This document shows positions 14,701 through 22,144 of a stretch of DNA of 49,521 nucleotides, in pieces. The stretch's first letter is position 1. Every line of letters begins with the position of its first letter. A model generated the notes under the pieces. That model made no database searches, was not told where the DNA came from, and saw nothing but the letters and a program-made list of their open reading frames with translations. A program made the position numbers and the translations under genes. This DNA is from Solihabitans fulvus (lineage in GTDB: Bacteria; Actinomycetota; Actinomycetes; Mycobacteriales; Pseudonocardiaceae). The stretch is from the NCBI RefSeq assembly GCF_008386585.1, contig NZ_VUOB01000060.1:1-49521 (forward strand), given 5' to 3'.

Positions 14701-17381
14701 CCATGGTCACCGGCCCGCACACCGCGCACCGCACGGCCGCACTGCTGTCGGAGACCGAACTGGCCGAGCTGGCCGACTGGAACGACACCGACACGGACTA
14801 CCCCCGACCGCACCTGCTGCACCGGCTGGTCGAACAGCAGGCGCGGGAGACCCCCGAGCTGCCCGCCGTGACCTTCGAGGGCGGCACGCTCACCTATCGG
14901 GAACTCGACGCGTACGCCGATCGACTGGCCGCTCGGCTCGTCGACCTCGGCGTCCGACAAGGGCAGTTCGTCGGCGTGTACCTGGAACGATCGCCGGAGC
15001 TGGTGCTGAGCCTGCTGGCGATCCTCAAGGCCGGTGGCGCGTACGTGCCGATCGACCCGGACAACCCGGTGGCCAGGATCGACACCATGGTCGCTGACGT
15101 CGGGGCCGCCGTCGTCCTGACCGCACCGGCGCTGCTCGACCGGCTCCGGACGTGCGGAGCGTCGGCGGAAACCGTTGAACTGGCCAAAATCGCGGCCGAG
15201 CCGGATCCCGAGACGCGCCCCGCCGGCACGGCGACCCCGGACGACCCCGCCTACCTGATGTTCACCTCCGGCTCGACGGGCCGCCCGAAGGGCGTGGTGA
15301 TCTCGCACCGGGCGATCTGCAACCGGCTGCTGTGGATGCAGGACGAGTTCGGCCTCGGGCCGGACGACCGGGTGATGCAGAAGACCCCGTACTCCTTCGA
15401 CGTCTCGGTGTGGGAGTTCTTCTGGCCGCTGATGCAGGGCGCCCTGCTGGTGCTGGCCCGACCGGGCGGCCACCGCGACCCCGAGTACCTCGCCGGCCTC
15501 ATCCGCGACCAGGCCGTCACCACGATCCACTTCGTGCCGTCGATGCTCCGGGCGTTCCTCGACCACGACCCCGCCGAGGAGCACGCGAGCCTGCGGCTGG
15601 TCATCTCCAGCGGCGAGGCGCTCGGCCACGACCTCCAGGAACGGTTTCTCGCCGGGCACCGGGCGGAACTGGTCAACCTGTACGGCCCGACCGAGGCCGC
15701 CGTCGACGTGACCTGCTGGCGCTGCCGCCAGGACGACCGGCGGATCGTGCCGATCGGCCACCCGATCGCCAACCTCCGCACGCACGTGCTCGACGATGCG
15801 ATGACACCCGTGCCGGTCGGCGTCACCGGACAGCTCCACCTCGGCGGCGTCGGCCTGTCCGACGGATACCACGGTCAACCGGAGCTGACCGGGGAGCGGT
15901 TCGTCGACCACGCCTGGCCGGGCGGGCAGACCGAACGTCTCTACCGGACCGGGGACCTGGTCAGGTGGCTGCCGGACGGCGAACTGGAGTTCCTCGGCCG
16001 AGCCGACCAGCAGGTGAAGATCCGTGGCTTCCGGATCGAGCTCGGCGAGATTGAGGCGGTGCTGGCCGAGGACGAGTTCGTGCGCGAATGCGTGGTGGCG
16101 CTTCGCGAGGATCGGCTGGTGGCCTACGTCGTCCCCACCCTCGGCGCCGAGGTCGACACCCCGCGACTGCGGGCTTGGCTCGCCACGCGGCTGCCCGACC
16201 ACATGATCCCGTCCGCGTGGCTGGCGCTGGACGAACTTCCGTTGTCCGCCAACGGAAAGGTGGATCGGGGTCGACTGCCGGAGGCGGGTCCGCCCGAGCG
16301 GACGGCCCACCACGCCCCGCCGACCACCGACGCGCAGCGGCGACTCGTGGTGCTGTGGGAGGACGTGCTCGGCGTGCGCCCGATCGGTATCCACGACGGC
16401 TTCTTCGAGCTGGGCGGCCACTCGCTGCTTGCGCTCCGGCTGGTGATGCTGATCAGGAAGGAGTTCGGCCGGAAGTTCCCGGTCGCGGACCTGCTCGCGA
16501 ACGACACCGTCGCCAAGCTCGCCGAAGCCCTGGCGCGCCTGGAGAAGGCGCCGGGCGACGCGGCCAGGATGCTGCCCATCCGGTCGGCCGGCGAGCGCGA
16601 GCCACTGTCGCTGATCCACCCGGTCGGCGGCGGTGTCTTCTGCTACCTCCCGCTGGTCGCCGAGCTGACCGCCGAACACCCGGTGTACGGCGTCATCTCG
16701 GAAGGACTGGTGTCGGGAACGGTGCTCAACGCGACGGTCGAGGACATCGCCGCCAGCTACCTGACACTGTTGGTGGACAAGCAGCCGACCGGCCCCTACC
16801 ACGTCGGCGGCTGGTCCTTCGGCGCGGTGCTCGCCTTCGAGGTCGCCAGTCAGCTGGTTCGGCGCGGCGAGGAAGTGGCGTTGCTGTGCATGATCGACGC
16901 CGCCTACCCCGGCCAGTTCGAGGACAGCCTGCGCGATGAGGACATCGCCCTGCTGTTGTTCGTGGACGTGCTCAGGGCGGCCGGCATGGCCGTGCCCGAG
17001 GACGTCGACGACGAGTGGGCCGAGGTGCTCGCGGGGTTCGACACCCTCCAGGAGAAGATGCGCTGGCTGGTCGGCCGGCTGCCTGCGGAGGGTTCCGGAC
17101 ACGGCGGCGAGCTGGAGCAGTGGGAGGCCTACTTCAAGGTCTTCAGCACCAACCTGATGGCGCACAACAACTACCAGCCGGACCGGTACCCTGGCGATGT
17201 CACCTACATCGAGGGCCTCGACGGCGGGTCGATCGACAGCGCCGAGATGTGGGGCAAGGTGGTCGACGGGGAGTTCCGGTCGCACACCGTCGGCGCGCAC
17301 CACTACGACATCCTCCAGGCGCCGCACGTGCGCGAGACGGCCAGGATCGTCAACGAGGCCCTCGGCGGGCCGAACCGATGA
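11739..17381 (+). CDS. NRPS, C-T-C-A-T-TE (serine-type A domain)
   Basis: An 1880-residue synthetase from GTG 11739. Domains: C1 up to about 440 with HHIICDGWS at 143; T1 about 470-545 with GGDSI, Ser507; C2 about 570-1000 with HHAIMDGWS at 709; A about 1020-1510 with TSGSTGRPKGVV near 1176; T2 with GGHSLL, Ser1562; TE about 1610-1880 with GWSFGA, Ser1693. By-eye code residues D-V-W-H-I-S-L-V-D match the serine code of EntF-type domains. As in the first synthetase, the leading C-T module has no A domain and needs trans loading. This is the only TE-bearing synthetase in view, so it should release the product by hydrolysis or cyclisation. The in-frame upstream start at 11607 would add 44 basic, non-homologous residues; GTG 11739 is preferred. 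The stop overlaps the next gene (ATGA). Confidence 0.95.
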   Translation: MTSEQSPTVETARYDVAPASIAQQQLFFIQQLLDGEPTYHVPLFFTLRGPLDQDALRRAIQQAGERHEALRTHFALVDGGLRQVIDTRWRLDWRVGDHLDDAELTAWMTAQATRPFDLERAPLFRAALLRRDDTTATLVLAMHHIICDGWSVTVLLEDILAGYRANIGGGGQAPPEPEFQYGDYASWQQEWLASAEAARQLDFWSETLGGDLPVVQLPADLPAGAETTGGGSLRFDLPGDAIDALRTIAKAADTTVSTALLAVFHLVLGAYTGLDDVIVGVPMANRERAEFERTVGVFVNLVPIRTDLGGRPSFRELLDRVRRASLRAHDHHEVPFETVVQHVSPARAADHDPIVQVLFMMVDAAQAGLSVGELEIIPVGHDTSTAKFQVSLEVDEHGAQPTAVLEYRSDLFSPAWAERFAGHYRTAVAAVAARPDLAVADAFPAPVAERADRPAETERPGPVDDDATPYVAPRDDVERALADIWAATLNRAEIGIDDNYFEVGGDSIRSIQILARAREHGLAIRLPDLMLNQTIRELAPLVTPIDPQDGEQTWEPFDLIGAADRALLPAGVADAYPLTALQAGMLYHSELTAAHQIYHNVAGYHIRATYSEDAWRSAVEALLSRHEVLRTSFAMHGFSEALQLVRDEVTAPITFEDIRSVAPAEQAAEVARRFRWEREHPFDWERAPLIRFHVQRRADDAVQLWIVEHHAIMDGWSARSLFGELLTRYLDALGGDPTTPPPPASRFRSLVRLEREALDSAEQRQFWLDQLDGAPVTTVPRSSNAGSGAPDMAISGRDLPSDLSAEVVRLAGALAVPVRIVLLAVHLRVLAMLGGDSDVVTGVVYNGRVEETDGDRVAGLFLNTLPFRCRLDEGSWVELIGRVAETDLAIQPNRRFPMPEIQRRLGSTALFETYFNYTHFHVEDERPTGELTVLDEDGDVPTSFPFGVEFSRDTFTGRVGVGLRYDAALFTGADIDRIHGYYLAAVRAMVTGPHTAHRTAALLSETELAELADWNDTDTDYPRPHLLHRLVEQQARETPELPAVTFEGGTLTYRELDAYADRLAARLVDLGVRQGQFVGVYLERSPELVLSLLAILKAGGAYVPIDPDNPVARIDTMVADVGAAVVLTAPALLDRLRTCGASAETVELAKIAAEPDPETRPAGTATPDDPAYLMFTSGSTGRPKGVVISHRAICNRLLWMQDEFGLGPDDRVMQKTPYSFDVSVWEFFWPLMQGALLVLARPGGHRDPEYLAGLIRDQAVTTIHFVPSMLRAFLDHDPAEEHASLRLVISSGEALGHDLQERFLAGHRAELVNLYGPTEAAVDVTCWRCRQDDRRIVPIGHPIANLRTHVLDDAMTPVPVGVTGQLHLGGVGLSDGYHGQPELTGERFVDHAWPGGQTERLYRTGDLVRWLPDGELEFLGRADQQVKIRGFRIELGEIEAVLAEDEFVRECVVALREDRLVAYVVPTLGAEVDTPRLRAWLATRLPDHMIPSAWLALDELPLSANGKVDRGRLPEAGPPERTAHHAPPTTDAQRRLVVLWEDVLGVRPIGIHDGFFELGGHSLLALRLVMLIRKEFGRKFPVADLLANDTVAKLAEALARLEKAPGDAARMLPIRSAGEREPLSLIHPVGGGVFCYLPLVAELTAEHPVYGVISEGLVSGTVLNATVEDIAASYLTLLVDKQPTGPYHVGGWSFGAVLAFEVASQLVRRGEEVALLCMIDAAYPGQFEDSLRDEDIALLLFVDVLRAAGMAVPEDVDDEWAEVLAGFDTLQEKMRWLVGRLPAEGSGHGGELEQWEAYFKVFSTNLMAHNNYQPDRYPGDVTYIEGLDGGSIDSAEMWGKVVDGEFRSHTVGAHHYDILQAPHVRETARIVNEALGGPNR

Positions 17382-18088
17382 GCCAGGTTCGCGAGTTCAC
17401 CGTGCCAGCGCGGTACAACGGGCCGCCGGGGTCCGCGCAGGGCGGGTACCTCTGCGGCGGTCTGGCCGCGCTCGCCGCGCCTGCGCAGGGAAGCACGGCG
17501 GCGGTGACGCTGCTGGCCCCCGCCCCGCTGGACACCGCGATGGAGTTCCGTCCCGGGCAGCGCAGATCGGGGCTGTGGCACGGCGAGGAGCTGGTCGCCA
17601 CGGTGACGACCGTGGCCACCGGGTCGATTCCGGTGGTCGACCCGGTGTCCGCCGAGATCGCGGCGGACTGCGCAGGACGATTCCTCGGCCGCCGGGGGCA
17701 CCCGTTCCCGACCTGTTTCGCCTGCGGCCCCGACCGGGTGGACGGCCTCCGGCTCGCGCCGGGACCGGTGCGCGGCAGGGACGCCGTGGTGGCCTGCCGG
17801 TGGACGCCGCGCGACCACGGCGCGGGGGAGGTCCCCGCCGAGGTGGTGTGGAGCGTGCTCGACTGCCCCGGCGGCTGGACGGTCGACCCGCGCCCGAGTC
17901 CGATGGTGCTCAGCCGCATGGTCGCCGAACTACACAGTCCAGTGTGGACGAACGAGTCCTACGTGGTGGTGGCGCGCCGCGACACCGAGCACGGGCGAAC
18001 CTCGGTCAACCTGACCGCGCTGTATGACGCGGCGGGTGTCCTGGTGGCCAGCGCCACCGCGCTGTGGACGGCCGTTGACCGTGGCTGA
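17378..18088 (+). CDS. Hotdog-fold thioesterase-like protein, function unknown
   Basis: A 236-residue protein starting at ATG 17378 within the synthetase stop. A FPTCFACGPDR segment followed by GLRL is the kind seen in uncharacterised hotdog-fold (thioesterase-superfamily) proteins, and the two halves look compatible with a double hotdog. I see no classical catalytic motif that proves hydrolysis. Translational coupling to the TE-bearing synthetase suggests a role in editing, release or modification of a thioester. The function is not assigned. Confidence 0.6.
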   Translation: MSQVREFTVPARYNGPPGSAQGGYLCGGLAALAAPAQGSTAAVTLLAPAPLDTAMEFRPGQRRSGLWHGEELVATVTTVATGSIPVVDPVSAEIAADCAGRFLGRRGHPFPTCFACGPDRVDGLRLAPGPVRGRDAVVACRWTPRDHGAGEVPAEVVWSVLDCPGGWTVDPRPSPMVLSRMVAELHSPVWTNESYVVVARRDTEHGRTSVNLTALYDAAGVLVASATALWTAVDRG

Positions 18089-18124
18089 CCGGCCATTTCC
18101 GGGGAAGGAGCAGGTGAACAACCC

Positions 18125-19924
18125 ATGGGCACAGCGGACGACGGCACGGTGACCACCGTGTACGACCGGTTCGCGGACATCGCGCGGACCACCCCCGAGG
18201 CCACCGCGGTCGTGTTCGGCGACGAGCGGCTGTCCTACGGCGACCTGTCCGCCCGCGCCGACGAGATCGCCGGACACCTGGCGGCTGAGGGCGTTCGTGC
18301 CGGCGATCTGGTCGGCGTGCTGCTGGACCGGTCGGCGCACCTGATCGCGTCGCTGCTGGCCGTGCTTCGCGTGCGGGCAGCCTATGTGGCCCTCGACCCG
18401 AGGGATCCGCCAGAGCGGATCGCCGCCCTGCTGGCCGACGCCGGCGTCCGGGTCGCGCTGACCGAGCGAGCCCATCGAGACCTGGTCGGCGGCGACGTCA
18501 TCGCGCTGCTCGCGCCGGAGCTGGACTCGGCGCCGACCGGTGACCTGCCTGTGCGGCAGGGCGATCCGGCGGATCTCGCCTACCTCGCCTACACCTCCGG
18601 CTCCACCGGGACGCCCAAGGGTGTCTGCGTGCCGCACCGCGCGATCGTCAGGCTCGTGCTCGGTCAGGAGTTGGTCGCGGCCCGGCGAACCGACGTGTTC
18701 CTCCAGTACGCGCCGGTCGCGTTCGACGCGTCCACCCTGGAGATCTGGGGACCGTTGCTCAACGGCGGCACCCTGGTCGTCGCGCCGCCAGGGGAGCTCG
18801 GCCCCGCCGAACTCGTCGAGCTGGTGCGCCGCGAGCGGGTCACCGTGCTGTGGCTGACCGCCGGGCTGTTCCACCAGGTCGTCGACGAAGGCCTGACGGA
18901 TCTGCCCGCGCTGCGTCGGCTGATCGCGGGCGGCGACGTGCTCTCCGCCGCGCACGTGGATCGGGCCGTGGCCGCGCTGCCCGACTGCGTCGTGGTCAAC
19001 GGCTACGGGCCGACCGAGAACACCACCTTCACCTGCTGGCATCCCGTGCGTGCGCCCCTGGCCGGGCGGGACGTCCCGATCGGCCTGCCGGTCAACGGCA
19101 CCGAGGTGTACCTGCTTGACGACGACCTGCGACCGGTCGCCGACGGCACGGTCGGCACGCTCCACGCGGCGGGCGCGGGCCTGGCGCGCGGCTACCTGAA
19201 CCGGCCTTCGCTGACCGCGCAACGCTTCCTGCCCAACCCGTTCGCGACCAGCCGGGGCGCGCTCATGTACGACACGGGCGACCTGGCCAGATGGCACGAC
19301 GGCGTGCTGGAGTTCGTCGGCAGGGCCGACGGGCAGGTCAAGGTGCGCGGGTACCGGGTGGAGCCCGGCGAGGTGGAGGCCGCGCTGCGCGGCCTCGCCG
19401 ACGTGCGCAACGCCGTCGTCGTTGCGCAGGACCACAGCGTCGGCGGGCGACGGCTGGCCGCGTTCTACGAGAGCGAGTTCGCGATCCCCTCCTCGGAGCT
19501 GCGCAGGAGCCTGTCGGCGACCCTGCCCGGCTATCTGGTTCCGGCCACGTTCACCTGGCTGGAGTCCCTGCCGCTCACGGCCGTCGGCAAGGCCGACCGG
19601 GCCGCCCTCGCGGCCCGCAGGAACCGGCAGCGCCCCGACATCGGCAGCGACTACCGGGCGCCGACCACGCGGCTGGAGTCCTGGCTCGCCGGCCTGTGGC
19701 AGGAGGTCATGGAGATCGACCCGGTCGGCGTCGACGACGACTTCTTCGAGCTTGGCGGCCATTCCCTGCTGGCCACCCGCGTCACGAGCGAGATCGCCAG
19801 CGAGTTCGACGTGTTCGTCAGGGCACGGACGTTCTACGAGAACCCGACCATCGCCGAGCTCGCCGTCCAGGTCGCGGCCCTCGCCGACGCTCCCGCCGCC
19901 GATGTCGAGGAGGCACGCGCGTGA
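18125..19924 (+). CDS. NRPS A-T didomain (valine-type code)
   Basis: A 599-residue didomain: A with TSGSTGTPKGV near 157 and FDASTLEIW, T with GGHSLL, Ser547. By-eye code residues D-A-L-W-I-G-G-T-F are very close to the DAFWIGGTFK valine code. The lack of a C domain and the coupled P450 (GTGA overlap at 19921) match the known arrangement in which an amino acid is loaded on a dedicated carrier and beta-hydroxylated before entering the assembly line (as for beta-hydroxytyrosine in novobiocin). The predicted product is therefore beta-hydroxyvaline on the carrier. A GGAAGGAG run lies 14 nt before ATG 18125, rather far; the exact start is uncertain by a few codons. Confidence 0.9.
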   Translation: MGTADDGTVTTVYDRFADIARTTPEATAVVFGDERLSYGDLSARADEIAGHLAAEGVRAGDLVGVLLDRSAHLIASLLAVLRVRAAYVALDPRDPPERIAALLADAGVRVALTERAHRDLVGGDVIALLAPELDSAPTGDLPVRQGDPADLAYLAYTSGSTGTPKGVCVPHRAIVRLVLGQELVAARRTDVFLQYAPVAFDASTLEIWGPLLNGGTLVVAPPGELGPAELVELVRRERVTVLWLTAGLFHQVVDEGLTDLPALRRLIAGGDVLSAAHVDRAVAALPDCVVVNGYGPTENTTFTCWHPVRAPLAGRDVPIGLPVNGTEVYLLDDDLRPVADGTVGTLHAAGAGLARGYLNRPSLTAQRFLPNPFATSRGALMYDTGDLARWHDGVLEFVGRADGQVKVRGYRVEPGEVEAALRGLADVRNAVVVAQDHSVGGRRLAAFYESEFAIPSSELRRSLSATLPGYLVPATFTWLESLPLTAVGKADRAALAARRNRQRPDIGSDYRAPTTRLESWLAGLWQEVMEIDPVGVDDDFFELGGHSLLATRVTSEIASEFDVFVRARTFYENPTIAELAVQVAALADAPAADVEEARA

Positions 19925-21222
19925 GGATCACCGTTCCCGACGGGCCGCTCGACGCGGTCGACCTCGACGCGGTGGACCTCCGCGACCCGGTGTTCCACGC
20001 GACCGGGGACCCGCACGCGGTGTGGCGGGCGATGCGCGCCAAGTCGCCTGTGCACCGACAGGAACTGCCCGACGGCCGCTCGTTCCTGTCCGTGACGCGG
20101 CACGCGGACGTCGGCGCGGTGCTGCGCGACCACCGACGGTTCACCTCCCGGCGCGGCACGCTGCTGTCCATCCTCGGCGAGGCCGACCCGGCCGGCGACA
20201 AGATGATGGCGGCGAGCGACCCTCCGATACACACCGCCATGCGTGAGCCGTTGGCGAAGGTACTGTCCTACGGCGCTCTCCGGGCCAGACAGCCCGACAT
20301 TCGCCTGGTGGTGCGCCGCCTGCTCGCGCCGGTCGCCGATGGCGGGCCGTGGGACCTGGCCGAGGCGGTCGCGGGCTTTCCGATGGCCTTCACCGGTGCG
20401 CTGATGGGGTTGCCGGAGCGGGACTGGCCCTACCTCACCGAGCTGACGACGATGGCGATCGCGCCGGAGGACGCGTCGTTCGTGGACGGCGCGGGCCACG
20501 GCAATCTCGTCACCGCGCACCACGAGCTGTTCGAGTACTTCGCCCAGCGCATCCAGTCCAGAACGCACCGGGACGACCTCATCGGGTTCCTCGCGCGAAT
20601 GCAGCTCGGCGAGCGTCGGATGCGGCTGGACGAGATCGTCTACAACTGCTACAGCCTGTTGCTGGGGGCCAACGTCACGACCCCGCACGCGATCGCCGCG
20701 ACCGTGCTGGCCTTCGTGGAGAACCCGGACCAGTACGCGCGAATCGGCGACGACCCCGACGCGGTGGCCGACGCCGTCGAGGAGGGCCTGCGCTGGTCCT
20801 CGCCGGCCAACCACTTCATGCGGTACGCGGTGGCGGACACCGAACTTGGTGGCGTGCCGGTGCGGGCGGGCGAGGCGCTGGTGACCTGGCTCGGCTCGGC
20901 CAATCGGGACGAGCGCGTGTTCACCGACCCGTACCGGTTCGACGTGGCCAGGCAACCCAACCGGCACCTCGCGTTCGGGCTTGGCCCGCACTACTGCGTC
21001 GGGGCGCCGCTGGCGCGGATCGCGTTGCGCCTGTTCTTCGGGGAACTGGTCGCGCTGGCCAGCGGCTTCGAGCTGGCCGGCCCGGTCGAGCACCTGAGCT
21101 CCAACTTCACCGCGGGCATCCGGCGGATGCCGATCACCGTCCGGCTGCGCGAGCACGCCGCGGCGACCCTGCGGGACGCCGGCGGCGACCCGATCCCGTC
21201 CGACCCAATCCTGTCTGACTGA
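19921..21222 (+). CDS. Cytochrome P450, probable beta-hydroxylase of a carrier-bound amino acid
   Basis: A 433-residue P450. The heme-binding loop FGLGPHYCVG has its ligand at Cys359; the ExxR motif is EGLR; the I-helix segment is GANVTTPHAI with the Thr-Thr pair but no acidic residue in the usual place. The start GTG 19921 overlaps the A-T stop. The adjacency suggests it hydroxylates the aminoacyl-S-carrier made by the A-T protein, like NovI and NikQ-type enzymes. The last codons belong to a short tandem repeat tract that continues past the stop, giving an odd repetitive C-terminus (IPSDPILSD). Confidence 0.9.
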   Translation: MRITVPDGPLDAVDLDAVDLRDPVFHATGDPHAVWRAMRAKSPVHRQELPDGRSFLSVTRHADVGAVLRDHRRFTSRRGTLLSILGEADPAGDKMMAASDPPIHTAMREPLAKVLSYGALRARQPDIRLVVRRLLAPVADGGPWDLAEAVAGFPMAFTGALMGLPERDWPYLTELTTMAIAPEDASFVDGAGHGNLVTAHHELFEYFAQRIQSRTHRDDLIGFLARMQLGERRMRLDEIVYNCYSLLLGANVTTPHAIAATVLAFVENPDQYARIGDDPDAVADAVEEGLRWSSPANHFMRYAVADTELGGVPVRAGEALVTWLGSANRDERVFTDPYRFDVARQPNRHLAFGLGPHYCVGAPLARIALRLFFGELVALASGFELAGPVEHLSSNFTAGIRRMPITVRLREHAAATLRDAGGDPIPSDPILSD

Positions 21223-21330
21223 GTCCGTCTGAGCCGATCCGTCCGACCCGATCCCGTCTGAGCCGATCCGTCCGACCCGATCCCGTCCGTCTGAGTCCGA
21301 CCGATCCCATCCCGTCCGAATGAGTCCGAC
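21187..21330. repeat. Degenerate tandem repeat tract
   Basis: Variants of a roughly 15-nt unit built on GATCCCGTCCGACC recur from the 3' end of the P450 gene across the spacer. Within it a 29-bp segment at 21231-21259 is repeated at 21260-21288 with one change. Frequent TGA triplets keep it non-coding after the P450 stop. Confidence 0.8.
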
Positions 21331-21353
21331 CGACACTGACCACGAGGTGGCGA

Positions 21354-22124
21354 ATGGCAGGCGAGTCCCGCAAGTGGTTGCTGCGCAAGCCGTCGAGCGA
21401 CGCGCCGGCCCGGCTTTTCTGCTTCCCTTACTCCGGCGTCGGCGCGTCGATGTACAACAGGTGGCCGAGCCGCACCGGGTCGGTCGAGATCTGCTCGGTC
21501 CAGCTGCCCGGCAGGGAGAACCGGATCAGGGAACCGCACTACGGCACCTACGACGTCCTCGCCGAGCAGGCCGCCGAGGCGCTGGAACCGTACCTGGACC
21601 GGCCGTTCGGGTTCTTCGGCCACTGCGGCGGCGCGCTGGCCGCGTTCGCGACCGCGCTGCGGCTGCAACGGCTCGGCGGGCACCTGCCCGCGTGCCTGTT
21701 CGTGTCCTCCCAGGTGGCGCCGCACCAACCGCCCTACGGCCGGTTCCTCACCATGACCGGCGACGAACTGCGGGAGGAACTCGCCCTGCTCACCATCGCC
21801 ATGGGCGGGCGCCCGCACCCCGACGCGCTGGACTTCGGACTGGACATCCTGCGCGCGGACATTTCCGCGAACCAGAAGTACCAACTCGCCGCGCCTGTCA
21901 TGATCAGCACCGACCTGCACGCCATCGGCTGGAGCGGGGACGTCGAGATCCGCCCCGACCAGATGGGCGGCTGGCAGGAGTACGCGGCCGAGGACCGGCT
22001 GTTCAGGACGGTGCTGGCCGGCGAGCACCACACCTTCCTCAGCGCACCGGAGTCGCTGCTGGACGTCTTCGACCGTGGCCTGACACGCGCCGCGGTGACC
22101 TCGGGGCAAGCCGTCTCCGATTGA
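21354..22124 (+). CDS. Type II thioesterase with Cys at the nucleophile position
   Basis: A 256-residue alpha/beta-hydrolase of the NRPS/PKS type II thioesterase family (FCFPYSGVGAS near the N-terminus, GEHHTFL at 224-228 with the catalytic His). Family members free misprimed carriers. The nucleophile elbow reads FGHCGG, with Cys91 (TGC 21624-21626) where nearly all relatives have Ser in GHSMG. Cys-dependent thioesterases are known in beta-lactone formation (ObiF TE), so altered chemistry is possible; a weakened editing enzyme is the other option. It lies in the main operon after the repeat tract, 131 bp from the P450. Confidence 0.9.
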   Translation: MAGESRKWLLRKPSSDAPARLFCFPYSGVGASMYNRWPSRTGSVEICSVQLPGRENRIREPHYGTYDVLAEQAAEALEPYLDRPFGFFGHCGGALAAFATALRLQRLGGHLPACLFVSSQVAPHQPPYGRFLTMTGDELREELALLTIAMGGRPHPDALDFGLDILRADISANQKYQLAAPVMISTDLHAIGWSGDVEIRPDQMGGWQEYAAEDRLFRTVLAGEHHTFLSAPESLLDVFDRGLTRAAVTSGQAVSD

Positions 22125-22144
22125 CTGGAAAAGGACAGGGTTAC

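Noticed and set aside
11547..17327. A 1926-codon open frame antisense to the second synthetase
   Set aside because: Mirror image of GC-rich codon bias; composition is Arg/Gly/Val/His-rich, no domain is visible, and the sense strand encodes clear NRPS domains. The same applies to 1955-6289 minus and 43320-47363 plus.
11739..17381. Nocardicin-type beta-lactam formation by a condensation domain
   Set aside because: None of the four C domains has the extra His (HHHxxxDG) that marks the beta-lactam-forming domain, and no hydroxyphenylglycine genes are present.
1928..17381. Epimerisation domains for D-residues
   Set aside because: No E-domain motifs were found between T and C domains in either synthetase; D-residues would need another source.
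21187..21330. CRISPR array
   Set aside because: Units are contiguous and degenerate with no unique spacers, so this is a simple tandem repeat. No other repeat-spacer pattern, tRNA gene or insertion sequence was seen in the window.
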